From NCBI GenBank assembly GCA_014237465.1, contig JABZFM010000015.1, forward strand, positions 1 to 64,000: DNA of 64,000 nt. Reading direction: 5' to 3'. The position numbers and the translations under genes were made by a program. Below the pieces are notes generated by a model that saw nothing but the letters and a program-made list of their open reading frames with translations, did not search any database and was not told the origin of the DNA. The stretch is from Desulfobacteraceae bacterium. Lineage in GTDB: Bacteria; Desulfobacterota; Desulfobacteria; Desulfobacterales; Desulfosalsimonadaceae. Of this stretch, positions 1 through 8,521 are shown in pieces (within the stretch, counting starts at the first letter, position 1; each line of letters begins with the position of its first letter).

Positions 1-163
1 TTTAAGGATCAACATTACACATTAGAAATATATCAACGATATGGATATTCGTGAAAATCATTCACAATATCTAATTCCGCATTCGCGGCAGGATGCCGCT
101 CCCACAGTGTTCATTCAAACGAATTTCCAAATGCGGTTACCCTGATAATCCCAGCTGTTCAAC

Positions 164-192
164 TTGACATTGAGTTGGGATTGAACTTATAG
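164..192 (+). promoter_or_regulatory. Putative sigma-70 promoter for the DUF362/NapH-like operon
   Basis: A TTGACA box at 164-169 and TTATAG at 187-192 are separated by 17 bases, about 50 bases before the first gene. The -35 box is embedded in an interrupted inverted repeat (CAACT at 160-164, AGTTG at 173-177), so a repressor site is possible. The match is seen in the sequence; the function is inferred. Confidence 0.45.
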
Positions 193-242
193 TCGTATAT
201 ATCATTCATTCATTTTCCTTCAATATGATGTGGAGGTGCCCG

Positions 243-1184
243 ATGAAGAACCAGCCCATTACCCGAAGAGACTCCCTGAAAAAAATCATTCATTTATCCG
301 GCGGCATCCTGGTTGCCGGAAACCTGCCCTTATCAATCACTACAAAAATGGTAACCGCCGCGGAGACACTTGACAAATGGATCGTCGAAGGCATCGGACA
401 ACAATCGGGTTATTCAGTGAAGCAGTTAACTCGAAACGTCTTTGAAACAGCCGGCGGAATGAATCGCTTCATCTCCAGAGGAGACGTGGTGGTTATTAAA
501 CCCAATATCTCCTGGGCCCGTGCGCCTCAACTGGCAGCAACGACCAACCCGGAAGTACTGGAAGCTGTTATCGAACTCTGCCAGGAAGCGGGTGCAAAAA
601 AAGTCCGTATTGCGGACCACACCATTCATGACGCCCAGCGATGTTTTGCCGTTACCGGTGCCGGGCAGGTGGCGCAAAAAACCGGCGCAGAACTTATCCA
701 TCCCAGATCTTCGATGATGAAAAAAATGAATCTGCACGGTAATCGGCTGGATGTATGGCCGGTGTTTACCCCGCTGGTGGAAGCCGATAAAGTCATCAAT
801 CTGCCGGTGGCAAAAGTCCATGGTTTAAGCGGTCTTACCCTGGGCATGAAAAACTGGATCGGCGCGGTCGGCGGCAGACGCAGTGCCCTTCACCAGGATA
901 TCCACCTGACCATTGTTGACCTGGCTCAATTTTTCAAACCACACATTACCTTAATTGATGCCACCCGGATCATGATTTCAAATGGCCCGTCCGGGGGCAG
1001 TCCGTCAGATGTCAAGGTGGTGAACCGGTTGATCCTGAGCAATGACCCGGTGGCGGCCGATGCCAAGGGTGCTTTGCTGTTCGATAAAAAACCGGAAGAT
1101 ATCGGTTTTATTCACTTAGGGGATAAATGGGGACTGGGAACAATGGATCCGGCCCAATTAAAACAGTATTCGGTGGTCCTGTGA
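243..1184 (+). CDS. DUF362 domain-containing protein with Tat signal
   Basis: A 313-residue DUF362-family protein. The start at 243 is chosen because GGAGG lies 6 bases upstream, and because the new N-terminus reads MKNQPITRRDSLKK, a twin-arginine signal followed by a hydrophobic stretch; ATGs at 225 and 228 overlap the ribosome site. DUF362 proteins are often found with iron-sulfur redox proteins, but their reaction is not established. Its stop overlaps the GTG of the next gene by 4 bases, so the two are translationally coupled. An exported electron-transfer role together with the downstream membrane ferredoxin is inference. Confidence 0.8.
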   Translation: MKNQPITRRDSLKKIIHLSGGILVAGNLPLSITTKMVTAAETLDKWIVEGIGQQSGYSVKQLTRNVFETAGGMNRFISRGDVVVIKPNISWARAPQLAATTNPEVLEAVIELCQEAGAKKVRIADHTIHDAQRCFAVTGAGQVAQKTGAELIHPRSSMMKKMNLHGNRLDVWPVFTPLVEADKVINLPVAKVHGLSGLTLGMKNWIGAVGGRRSALHQDIHLTIVDLAQFFKPHITLIDATRIMISNGPSGGSPSDVKVVNRLILSNDPVAADAKGALLFDKKPEDIGFIHLGDKWGLGTMDPAQLKQYSVVL

Positions 1185-2803
1185 AACCCAGCCATCTGGT
1201 CTGGATCCGGCGTTTCTGTCAGGCTTTTTTCCTCTGCCTGTTCATCTATCTTCTGATCGGGACAAAACTCCCCCTGAATGTTTACATGGACTACTCCCTG
1301 TCCTTTGCCGAAGCTCAGGACATCCGGATTAAAAGCCCGGTAACCTTCTTTTTTCAGCTGGACCCCCTGGTCTGGCTGTCATCGGTTATTTCCTCTCGCC
1401 AATGGATCACGGGATTCGGATGGGCCATAGGTTTACTGGCTGCAACCATATTCTTCGGGCGTTTTTTCTGTTCATTTATCTGCCCGTTCGGAACATTGCA
1501 TCATATGGCCGGATCGATCAGGCCGTCCCTCAAAGGCAGCTCCATGATCGATGCAAACCAAAAAAACAACAGTCGCCGGATCAAATATTTCCTGCTGATT
1601 GCTTTTATCGGGGCCGCTGCTGTCGGCGTGAACTATGCCGGCCTGATGGATCCTATCTCATTTCTGTTCAGAAGCCTTGCGGTTTCCATTCTTCCAGCCA
1701 TTGGTATCGGTTTAACTGATTTTTTTGAAGCCCTGGCCTTCAGCGATATCAAGGTGTTCAATTATCTGGGATACGGCCTCGAAGCACTGGCAGCCCCTGT
1801 ATTTGGATATGAAAACAAGGCATTTCAGACCGGGTGGGTCATCGGCTTTTTATTTCTGGTGATCCTGTTTTTAAACCGCATCCGGCCCCGGTTCTGGTGC
1901 CGGGTCCTCTGCCCGTTGGGCGCGCTATTAGGCATTTGCTCGAAATTCAACATCTTGACCCTGGCAAAAGATGAAAATAAATGCACCCATTGCGGCGCGT
2001 GTGTCAAAAACTGCCAGGGCGCTGCCTCCCCGGAACCCGGTCAAATATGGCAGACCGCTGAATGTTTTTTATGCTTTAACTGCGCCAACTGCTGTCCGGA
2101 AAATGCGCTCACCTTTCGTTTCAGAAAATTGACCGAAAAAACCACGAAAACCGATATCGGCCGACGGGCGGTCATGGGCGGTCTGCTGGCCGGTGTTTCA
2201 CTGCCGCTTCTTGGCCGACTGGACGGGAATTTATCGAAAACTTCAGCCCCGAATTTGATTCGTCCGCCAGGATCGCTTTCGGAATCAAATTTTTTAGACC
2301 GTTGCCAGCGTTGCGGTCTGTGCATGAAAGTATGTCCCACCAATGTGATCAACCCGGCACTGAGTGAAGCAGGTCTGGCCGGATTCTGGACCCCGAACCT
2401 GATTATGACCCTCGGCTACTGTGAATATACATGCACCCTGTGCACAAGCGTCTGCCCCACCGGCGCCATAAAAGAACTCACTGCAAAAGAAAAGATTAAA
2501 ACACCGATTCGTATCGGATCAGCTTATGTTGACCGGGGTCGCTGCCTGCCCTGGAACGGCAATACCCCCTGTATCGTCTGCGAGGAACACTGCCCCACAT
2601 CCCCCAAAGCCATTTATTTTAAAAAAGATGTGATTATCCGGCCGGACGGTCAAAAGATCGAGATTCAGCTTCCCTATGTAGACCTGAAACGATGCACCGG
2701 GTGCGGCATCTGTGAATTCAAATGCCCGGTTAAAGGAAAACCCGCCATCCGGACCATTTCAGCCGGTGAATCCCGGTCTTTGGAGAATCAGATTTTATTG
2801 TAG
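1181..2803 (+). CDS. NapH/RdxA-type membrane 4Fe-4S protein with C-terminal ferredoxin domain
   Basis: About 540 residues. The N-terminal half has several membrane segments and two cysteine-rich loops of the NapH/RdxA type (CSFICPFG and CRVLCPLG). It is followed by ferredoxin-like 4Fe-4S motifs (CTHCGACVKNC, CFLCFNCANCCP). A second segment near residue 330 begins with a hydrophobic stretch and carries further clusters (CQRCGLCMKVCP, CTLCTSVCP, CIVCEEHCP, CTGCGICEFKCP), resembling NapG/MauM. It therefore looks like a NapH-NapG fusion. The family moves electrons across or at the cytoplasmic membrane. GTG at 1181 is preferred because it overlaps the upstream stop; an ATG at 1127 lies inside the preceding gene. 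No terminal reductase is adjacent, so the partner is unknown. Confidence 0.8.
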   Translation: MKPSHLVWIRRFCQAFFLCLFIYLLIGTKLPLNVYMDYSLSFAEAQDIRIKSPVTFFFQLDPLVWLSSVISSRQWITGFGWAIGLLAATIFFGRFFCSFICPFGTLHHMAGSIRPSLKGSSMIDANQKNNSRRIKYFLLIAFIGAAAVGVNYAGLMDPISFLFRSLAVSILPAIGIGLTDFFEALAFSDIKVFNYLGYGLEALAAPVFGYENKAFQTGWVIGFLFLVILFLNRIRPRFWCRVLCPLGALLGICSKFNILTLAKDENKCTHCGACVKNCQGAASPEPGQIWQTAECFLCFNCANCCPENALTFRFRKLTEKTTKTDIGRRAVMGGLLAGVSLPLLGRLDGNLSKTSAPNLIRPPGSLSESNFLDRCQRCGLCMKVCPTNVINPALSEAGLAGFWTPNLIMTLGYCEYTCTLCTSVCPTGAIKELTAKEKIKTPIRIGSAYVDRGRCLPWNGNTPCIVCEEHCPTSPKAIYFKKDVIIRPDGQKIEIQLPYVDLKRCTGCGICEFKCPVKGKPAIRTISAGESRSLENQILL

Positions 2804-2940
2804 AAAAAAAAGTGTGAAGTGACTAAAGGGAATGAAAAATTTGAATGTGCTAACGGTGCTGTAGACCTTAGAAAAAGTTTCTACTTAAAAAATGTGATGA
2901 AAATCAGCACTTCTCTGAGGTTGGTACTAACCTCTATCAA

Positions 2941-3005
2941 GTAGGCCGGGTTTCTTACCCGGCAATCGATTTTATCCATTTGTCAGGATTGGAATCCCGA
3001 CCTAC
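2941..3005. repeat. Palindromic intergenic repeat, GTAGGCCGGG type
   Basis: Sixty-five bases start with GTAGGCCGGGTTTCTTACCC and end with GAATCCCGACCTAC. The inverted counterpart lies at 29949-30016 and shares both ends nearly exactly, with a different centre. It is therefore a dispersed stem-loop element. The rest of the 215-base gap before moeA shows nothing else. Confidence 0.75.
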
Positions 3006-3018
3006 AATTCTTTAGCGA

Positions 3019-4254
3019 TCAGACCTGATAGGCAAACAATTCCGTATGCAAACAAATAAACGGAACCGTGTCTCCGGCAGCAAATTTTTCCACACCTTCG
3101 GGAATAACAACAATCGCATGATTTGTCGCCATGGCAACCAGCCGGCTTTTCAATTTCCGGGGGCAGAGTAAAATGTCAGGCCCGTTTTTGACAATATCGC
3201 ATTGAACCAGATTGGTCCAGTCCGCCTGGCCGGTAATTTCTTTTTCAAGTTTTCCTTCAAAAGACAGATGCGGGCAACGGTCAGTCCCTGTTATTTTGAA
3301 TAATGCCGGAAGCACGATCATGACAAACCCGAACATATTTGACGAAGGCCCCCCGGGCAGGCAAAAAACCGGTTTATTATTTAAAAAACCCATTCCCGAT
3401 GCTTTCCCGGGTCCCATCCGCAAGCGATGAAACACCATTTTACCGCCCAGGGAATCAATAACCGTTGCTATCAGGTCCCGATCTCCTTTCCATGCACCGC
3501 CGGAAGTAAGGACCACATCGCATGTTTTATTTAGATCCAGCATGGATTCCGCGATCCGGTCGACGGAATCGACTGCGGAAAGGACACGCACTTCAAACCC
3601 CAGCATGGTCAGCCAGGCCTGCTGTAGCCCGACATTACTCGCATAAACTTTGCCCGGGGTCATTGGCTGTCCGGGCATGATGACTTCGCTGCCGGTTGCC
3701 AACAATCCGATTATGGGTTTTTTATATACCCTGACGTCAGATACGCCCCCGGCAATCATCAGGCTGATTTGTTGCGGAATCAGTGTTTCCCCTGTTTGCA
3801 CCAGTGTCTGCCCACACTTTACATCCACTCCCTTTTCCAAAACATTTCTGCCGGGCGCTGCGTCAGCGTGTGCATAGATGAACTCGCCGTTATTTGAAGT
3901 GAATTCTTCTATCAGAACCGCCTGTGCCCCTTTCGGCAGGGGCGCTCCGGTTAAAATCCGGATCGTCTCGCCCGAACACAGACGATGACCGGATTGATCT
4001 CCTGCAGCCACACTGTCAATCACCATCAATTTGACCGGGTTGTCTTTCGATGCATCCACAATATCGCCTGATACCACGGCATACCCGTCCTTGAGCGATG
4101 CGTCGACAGACGGCGAATCGACCACGGCCAAAACATCCTGTGCGACAACCCTTCCGGCTGCCTTTAGAACAGAAATAGTCTCTGCTCCAATGGTTCCTGA
4201 ATGGGTCATTGACAGCCGCATGGCTTCATGAAAACCGATATCGTATAGCGTCAC
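3019..4254 (-). CDS. moeA: Molybdopterin molybdotransferase MoeA-like
   Basis: A 411-residue protein of normal MoeA length. It shows the family layout: an N-terminal segment with LKDGYAV, the TGAPLP region, GLLATGSE starting the molybdopterin-binding domain, then LTSGGAWKGDRD and LPGGPSSN. MoeA inserts molybdate into adenylylated molybdopterin in the cytoplasm. The GGVSVG-like loop and the usual LPGNPVS are both altered (SGGAWKGD, LPGGPSSN), which suggests a diverged paralogue, for instance one serving a tungsten or special enzyme. It starts with GTG at 4254, with AGGA 6-7 bases upstream. No other cofactor gene is adjacent. Confidence 0.8.
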   Translation of the reverse strand: MTLYDIGFHEAMRLSMTHSGTIGAETISVLKAAGRVVAQDVLAVVDSPSVDASLKDGYAVVSGDIVDASKDNPVKLMVIDSVAAGDQSGHRLCSGETIRILTGAPLPKGAQAVLIEEFTSNNGEFIYAHADAAPGRNVLEKGVDVKCGQTLVQTGETLIPQQISLMIAGGVSDVRVYKKPIIGLLATGSEVIMPGQPMTPGKVYASNVGLQQAWLTMLGFEVRVLSAVDSVDRIAESMLDLNKTCDVVLTSGGAWKGDRDLIATVIDSLGGKMVFHRLRMGPGKASGMGFLNNKPVFCLPGGPSSNMFGFVMIVLPALFKITGTDRCPHLSFEGKLEKEITGQADWTNLVQCDIVKNGPDILLCPRKLKSRLVAMATNHAIVVIPEGVEKFAAGDTVPFICLHTELFAYQV

Positions 4255-4512
4255 TTTGATTCCTGAAATAATTATCTTGATTAAAATTTACGGTGATTAT
4301 TTCACAGTGTGTACTTTTCGTCAATGTTCATCAAACACCATAGATGGGCCAAACATTGAACTTCAAGCTGAGATTTTCCAGGCGGGCATAAAGCCCCCCC
4401 CCCTACCGGGTTTAATAAGAATTTTTACAACTCGTTCCCACTCCTTTTGCGGGAATGACATAAAATATGGTTGGGCATCTTGGAAAGTCACTTTTGCCAT
4501 GATCAACCGCCT

Positions 4513-6063
4513 TTATTTTTCCGGATAACCTGTGATATCCCTGATTTTTTCATAATAAGGCTTTAACGATTTATACATATTTTTGTAAATCCCGTTATAA
4601 ATCTCCTGGTAAACCTCAACATTTTGGGGATTGGGTTCAAATACGGTATCATATTTTACCATTGTGTTTATTGCGGCTTCAAATGAAGAATGAATACCCA
4701 GCCCGGCAGATGTAACAATTGCCGCCCCCAGTCCTGATGTTTCATGGGTCTTTCCTCTAACCAGGGGAAGATTGAAAATATCCGCGTTGATTTGGCAAAT
4801 TTCATCACTCTGGGAAGCACCGCCGGCAACCGTCACCTTTTCAACTTTTTCTTTCCCGGCTCTTTCTAATTGTTTCAACCCATCCAATAATGCATAGCCA
4901 AGCCCTTCGATCACGGCCCGATAAACATGGGATTTTTTATGGATCGATCCAAACCCGATCATTGCGCCTTTGGCCTCAAGCGTTTTTAAGCCGGGACCCC
5001 AGTAGGGCTGAACCACCAACCCCATTGAACCTGCCGGCGCCTGGCCCAAGAGATTATTTAACACCTCTTCGGGTATAATCCCTTTTTCTTCTGCCTCAAG
5101 TATTTCCTTGTATGCAAACTCTTCCTTGAACCAGGTCACCATCCAGTAACCCCTGTAAACATCGATTTCGAAATTATAATGATCCGGGATTGGTGCCGGA
5201 TAAGGGGGTAAAAAGCGACGCGGTTCAAAAAACTTTTTTGATGTGGTTTGAACGGTAGCGATCGTTCCAAAACCCAGATTCGCCATTTTTTGATTAACCA
5301 CGCCCATCCCGATCGTCTCGCATCCTCTATCTGAACCACAGGCAATGACCGGAATGCCCTCAGAAATTCCGGTTAGTTCCGATGCTTTTTTTGTTATTTT
5401 ACCTAACAGCTCCCCGGGAGTTACGATATCAAGCAGTTTTTCCTTTTCTATCGGACACAACGAATAGTTCAACTCTCCTTTTGAGCTCCATTTCATTTTT
5501 TTGTAATCAAAGGGAACATGCCCGATTTGTGAAGCCACTGAATCTGCAAATTGTCCCGTTAATTTAAAGTTTAAAAACCCTGAAATCTGCATATACTTGT
5601 AGGTTTTTTCCCATATTTCCGGTTGATTCTGCCGAATCCAGTTGCATTTTGAATCTTTCTGAATTTTATCCAGTACTTCAGCCATTCCAACTGCCTTAAG
5701 ACCTAGCTTGATCAGCACATTGGGGAAATATACCTTTTTTGCTTTTCTCTGATCCAGCCAATGTATGACGGTGCGAAGCGGATTCCCATCCTGATCGACA
5801 TTCACCCAGGTATCCCTGATGGTAGTCACCCCAACACCCTCAATTTTTCCAAAGGCGTCGGGATTTTTTTCCTTTAACGATTTACACGCATTGCACAGGC
5901 TTTGCCAGTAAATTTCAGAATCCTGTTCCGCCCATCCGGGTTTGGGACTGAAATAAGGATCATATTTTATTTGGACCCTTTCAATAAGATCCCCATTCTG
6001 ACTGTATAGAAGAGCCCTTAAGCTCTGCGTACCGCAATCGATTGAAAGAATAACTTTTTCCAT
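4513..6063 (-). CDS. FGGY-family carbohydrate kinase
   Basis: A 516-residue sugar/polyol kinase. The N-terminus has the phosphate-loop motif SIDCGTQSLRA, and a WLDQR motif follows. The C-terminal FGGY domain has GLGYALLDGLKQLERAG, VAGGASQSDEICQINAD and the ETSGLGAAI ending. The family phosphorylates glycerol, xylulose, ribulose and similar substrates with ATP; the substrate here cannot be read from the sequence. A strong ribosome site (AGGAGGT) lies 5 bases before the ATG. It stands alone, but a glycerol-3-phosphate dehydrogenase homologue at 54.6 kb could in principle use the product of a glycerol-type kinase. Confidence 0.85.
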   Translation of the reverse strand: MEKVILSIDCGTQSLRALLYSQNGDLIERVQIKYDPYFSPKPGWAEQDSEIYWQSLCNACKSLKEKNPDAFGKIEGVGVTTIRDTWVNVDQDGNPLRTVIHWLDQRKAKKVYFPNVLIKLGLKAVGMAEVLDKIQKDSKCNWIRQNQPEIWEKTYKYMQISGFLNFKLTGQFADSVASQIGHVPFDYKKMKWSSKGELNYSLCPIEKEKLLDIVTPGELLGKITKKASELTGISEGIPVIACGSDRGCETIGMGVVNQKMANLGFGTIATVQTTSKKFFEPRRFLPPYPAPIPDHYNFEIDVYRGYWMVTWFKEEFAYKEILEAEEKGIIPEEVLNNLLGQAPAGSMGLVVQPYWGPGLKTLEAKGAMIGFGSIHKKSHVYRAVIEGLGYALLDGLKQLERAGKEKVEKVTVAGGASQSDEICQINADIFNLPLVRGKTHETSGLGAAIVTSAGLGIHSSFEAAINTMVKYDTVFEPNPQNVEVYQEIYNGIYKNMYKSLKPYYEKIRDITGYPEK

Positions 6064-6200
6064 TGGACACCTCCTAACCCGAACAAGTTAAAAGTGATCT
6101 AAAGTTGTGGTTAATGCATTCGGTCACGCGGAACGCGTGATCAAATTTCAATAAACAGCAACCCTCTTAGCATCTATTTTATTAATTTTCAATAAGTTAA

Positions 6201-6357
6201 TACAGACCGACGTAACTTTTCAATAAGTCCGGGCGATAAATGTGCGTTCATATATAATCCATGTAGCGGAAGGCTTTAGCCTTCCATAAGCCAATTATAG
6301 ATGGAGGCCTAAAGGCCTCCGCTACAACGCCCTGATTTATTGAGAACATACAGACCG
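6201..6357. mobile_element. MITE-like element with terminal inverted repeats and 9-bp flanking duplication
   Basis: The left end reads GTAACTTTTCAATAAG (6212-6227) and the right end contains TTATTGAGAACA (6337-6348), in inverted orientation. TACAGACCG occurs directly outside both ends (6201-6209 and 6349-6357), as expected of a target-site duplication. The interior holds an inverted repeat rich in GCGGAAGGCTTTAGCC and GGCCTAAAGGCCTCCGC. No coding capacity is present. A second member lies at 15980-16146. It fills most of the gap between the kinase and the SDR gene. Confidence 0.65.
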
Positions 6358-6391
6358 GCAAGAGCGGCGGACACAGTTAATCGATTCCTGG

Positions 6392-7195
6392 TTACTTTTT
6401 CCGGTTTAAATAACAGACGATTTCGGCAGGAAGCCATCGCGGTGAGAGCCGCACCGAAAAGGCCAGCAGTTTGTTGAAGAAACCGGGGATGACGATGCAT
6501 TTCTTTTTTATTAAACCGGCATAACCGGCTGCTGCCACATCTGCAGCGCTCATGAGCCACGGGCTCTTTGCCACGTTGGTGCCGATCATGTCATTTCGTT
6601 CAAAAAATTCGGTCTGCGTGGGACCGGGGCACAGCGCCGTGACCGTGACGCCGTCTTTTCGTAGTTCACTGTTCATAGCTTCTGAGAGCATCAACACGTA
6701 AGCTTTGGATGCATAGTAAGAGCCCAGCAGGGGGCCGGCCTGAAAAGCGGCGGTTGATGCCACATTGAGTATGCTGCCGGCGCCTTTCTTCACCATGTCC
6801 GCGCCAAACAGTTTACACAGCACGGTCAATGCGGTGATATTGACCTGTATCATGCCCATGTGCCGCCGAACACTGAAATCGGTAAATCGGCCGTAAAGTC
6901 CAAAGGCGGCGTTGTTGACCAGCACATCGATGACGATGCCCATAGCGGCAATTTCATCATAGAGGGCCTGTGGCGCAGTGGGCTCGCAAAGATCCTTGGG
7001 TATCACTGTTGCCTGAAGATAATGTTTGTTTTCCAACTCTCTTGCGACCTGTTCAAGCTTTTGCCTGTTTCTGGAAACCAGCACGATATTATAACCGTTT
7101 CCGGCAAAAACCTTGCACAGTTCAAGCCCGATACCCGCCGAAGCGCCGGTGATCAACGCTGTTTTACGCATCATCAACGCTGTTTTACGCATCAT
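6392..7195 (-). CDS. Short-chain dehydrogenase/reductase (SDR) family protein
   Basis: About 267 residues. It has the cofactor loop TGASAGIG near residue 18, the NNAAFG motif, and the catalytic set Ser (NVASTAAFQAG) followed by Tyr-x-x-x-Lys (YYASKAYVL). It resembles the DltE/YqjQ-like classical SDRs and is cytoplasmic and NAD(P)-dependent; the substrate is unknown. The N-terminus carries an exact 7-residue duplication (MMRKTAL twice) caused by a 21-base tandem repeat. An AAAGGGG ribosome site precedes several possible starts (7198 TTG, 7195 and 7192 ATG, and the second copy at 7174/7171). The C-terminus is hydrophobic. Confidence 0.85.
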   Translation of the reverse strand: MMRKTALMMRKTALITGASAGIGLELCKVFAGNGYNIVLVSRNRQKLEQVARELENKHYLQATVIPKDLCEPTAPQALYDEIAAMGIVIDVLVNNAAFGLYGRFTDFSVRRHMGMIQVNITALTVLCKLFGADMVKKGAGSILNVASTAAFQAGPLLGSYYASKAYVLMLSEAMNSELRKDGVTVTALCPGPTQTEFFERNDMIGTNVAKSPWLMSAADVAAAGYAGLIKKKCIVIPGFFNKLLAFSVRLSPRWLPAEIVCYLNRKK

Positions 7196-7198
7196 CAA
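7154..7198 (-). repeat. 21-base tandem duplication at the SDR start
   Basis: Two identical 21-base units (minus strand TTGATGATGCGTAAAACAGC + G) lie in tandem and are followed by a partial third. The unit is a multiple of three, so the frame is kept and the start region is doubled. Both copies offer ATG ATG starts. Confidence 0.9.
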
Positions 7199-7274
7199 CC
7201 CCTTTCGTTAGGGGGCCAAGCCTGCTCTTGACTCATTTAAAATTTTAGCAAGAGCCAATTTGACCTCAATTGTA

Positions 7275-7324
7275 GTTAATTGGACTATTTGACTTGTGAA
7301 AAACGCGATTTTACTTTCGACCAA
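7275..7324 (-). repeat. 50-nt segment shared with the 3' end of the DUF169 gene (copy A)
   Basis: It covers the last codons of the PLP-enzyme gene (tail WSKVKSRFSQVK), its TAG stop and about 12 bases beyond. It matches 57019-57068 at 46 of 50 positions by hand alignment. The two host genes are otherwise unrelated. Confidence 0.85.
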
Positions 7325-8421
7325 TGGTGCTTATCCAACGGCTGTACGTCTTCTTCAAAGTACCGATGGAAACACCCTGGCAACTGGTGATAATCAACGT
7401 CCTTTATGGTATCAGAGAAGTCTCTGGCATTATAAGTATTCCAAAATAGGATCACTTCATTTATTAAGCCGTGGTTTCTAACGCGATCTATAAGTGCTGC
7501 CATTGCTTTACCTGTATAGGTGCCGTCTAATCTGATTTTCTCGGATTTTGCAACAAGGTTCACCGCTGCCATCCCCTGGTCAGTGAAACGTGCATATTGC
7601 TCTCCAAAGAAATTATGTATAATATCAACTTCGTCATCGGCAATCTTCACATGTGGAAAAGAAGGGTCAAGCGAACGAATCAACGCCAGGGTTTTTCTGA
7701 AAAGCTTAATAAACTTTTCTTTATTTCCAAATTTGTCGTCAACCACCCGCACAGAAACAACGTGAGTTTTGAGCCCGGCAGCCCTAAGCCCGATCAGCAG
7801 GCCGACTGCAGTCCCCATGGTACCTAAGGGCACAAAAACCTGATCAGGTTCAGGGAGTAATCCCCTTTCAATCTGCTCTTTGAGTTCAAAACCGGCGTTC
7901 ACATAGCCGACTGCTCCTATAGGCGATGATCCGCCGGGCAATATGATATACGGAAATTTTCCGTGTCTTAAAAAACGCCCAAACAGCCGGACTAAGGTCG
8001 GCATATACATTGCCAATTCATTTTTATAATGGTGAAGTTCGGCACCGCAAACATGGCTATATTGAAGATTACGACGAACATATTGGGCATTGGGCTGCGC
8101 TAAAAGCATGGATAAGCATTTGAGTTTCATTTTATATGCATAGACTGCTGTGGCAAGGGCATGATTGGACCCTGCAAAGCCAAAAGTAAGGACCTCTTTT
8201 GCCCTCTTTTGAAGGGCATCAGCTAAAATGAACTCAAGCTTACGTATTTTATTTCCACCATATAGAGAGCCGCTTAATCCATCGTGTTTTAAATACAGAT
8301 GGTCAACTCCGATTTCCATTCCTAATTTACTCAGATGCTCTATAGGGGTTGGCAACTCTCCCAATGAGACATAAGGGATTTTTTCCTTTAATGAAGGATA
8401 TTGTGCAAATAATGGGATCAT
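7285..8421 (-). CDS. PLP-dependent enzyme of the D-cysteine desulfhydrase / ACC deaminase family
   Basis: A 378-residue fold-type II PLP enzyme. Lys58 in YGGNKIRKLE is the expected Schiff-base lysine, and FGFAGSNHALA and LPGGSSPIGAVGY match the substrate- and phosphate-binding loops of the D-cysteine desulfhydrase/1-aminocyclopropane-1-carboxylate deaminase group. The reaction would be deamination or desulfhydration of a small amino acid in the cytoplasm; the substrate cannot be decided. The protein is longer than typical members (about 330 residues), and the extra C-terminus ends in a tail, WSKVKSRFSQVK, also found on an unrelated DUF169 protein at 57.0 kb. A weak AGGA ribosome site precedes the ATG. 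Confidence 0.8.
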   Translation of the reverse strand: MIPLFAQYPSLKEKIPYVSLGELPTPIEHLSKLGMEIGVDHLYLKHDGLSGSLYGGNKIRKLEFILADALQKRAKEVLTFGFAGSNHALATAVYAYKMKLKCLSMLLAQPNAQYVRRNLQYSHVCGAELHHYKNELAMYMPTLVRLFGRFLRHGKFPYIILPGGSSPIGAVGYVNAGFELKEQIERGLLPEPDQVFVPLGTMGTAVGLLIGLRAAGLKTHVVSVRVVDDKFGNKEKFIKLFRKTLALIRSLDPSFPHVKIADDEVDIIHNFFGEQYARFTDQGMAAVNLVAKSEKIRLDGTYTGKAMAALIDRVRNHGLINEVILFWNTYNARDFSDTIKDVDYHQLPGCFHRYFEEDVQPLDKHHWSKVKSRFSQVK

Positions 8422-8521
8422 ATTGCATCTTTCCTAATTCTTCATCGAAATTTACAGGATGTGCGGCATAATGTGGTGTTGTTTTGATACGCTTGTTAAA
8501 TGCAACGACAAAAGCCAAAAA

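Noticed and set aside
4256-4528. 90-codon open frame on the plus strand
   Set aside because: No ribosome site, composition like repeat DNA, and it overlaps the kinase gene end; treated as chance.
6201-6357. Interior AAGGCTTTAGCCTT/GGCCTAAAGGCC repeat as a terminator of the kinase gene
   Set aside because: It lies upstream of the kinase start on the minus strand and within an element with target duplication, so a mobile-element origin explains it better.
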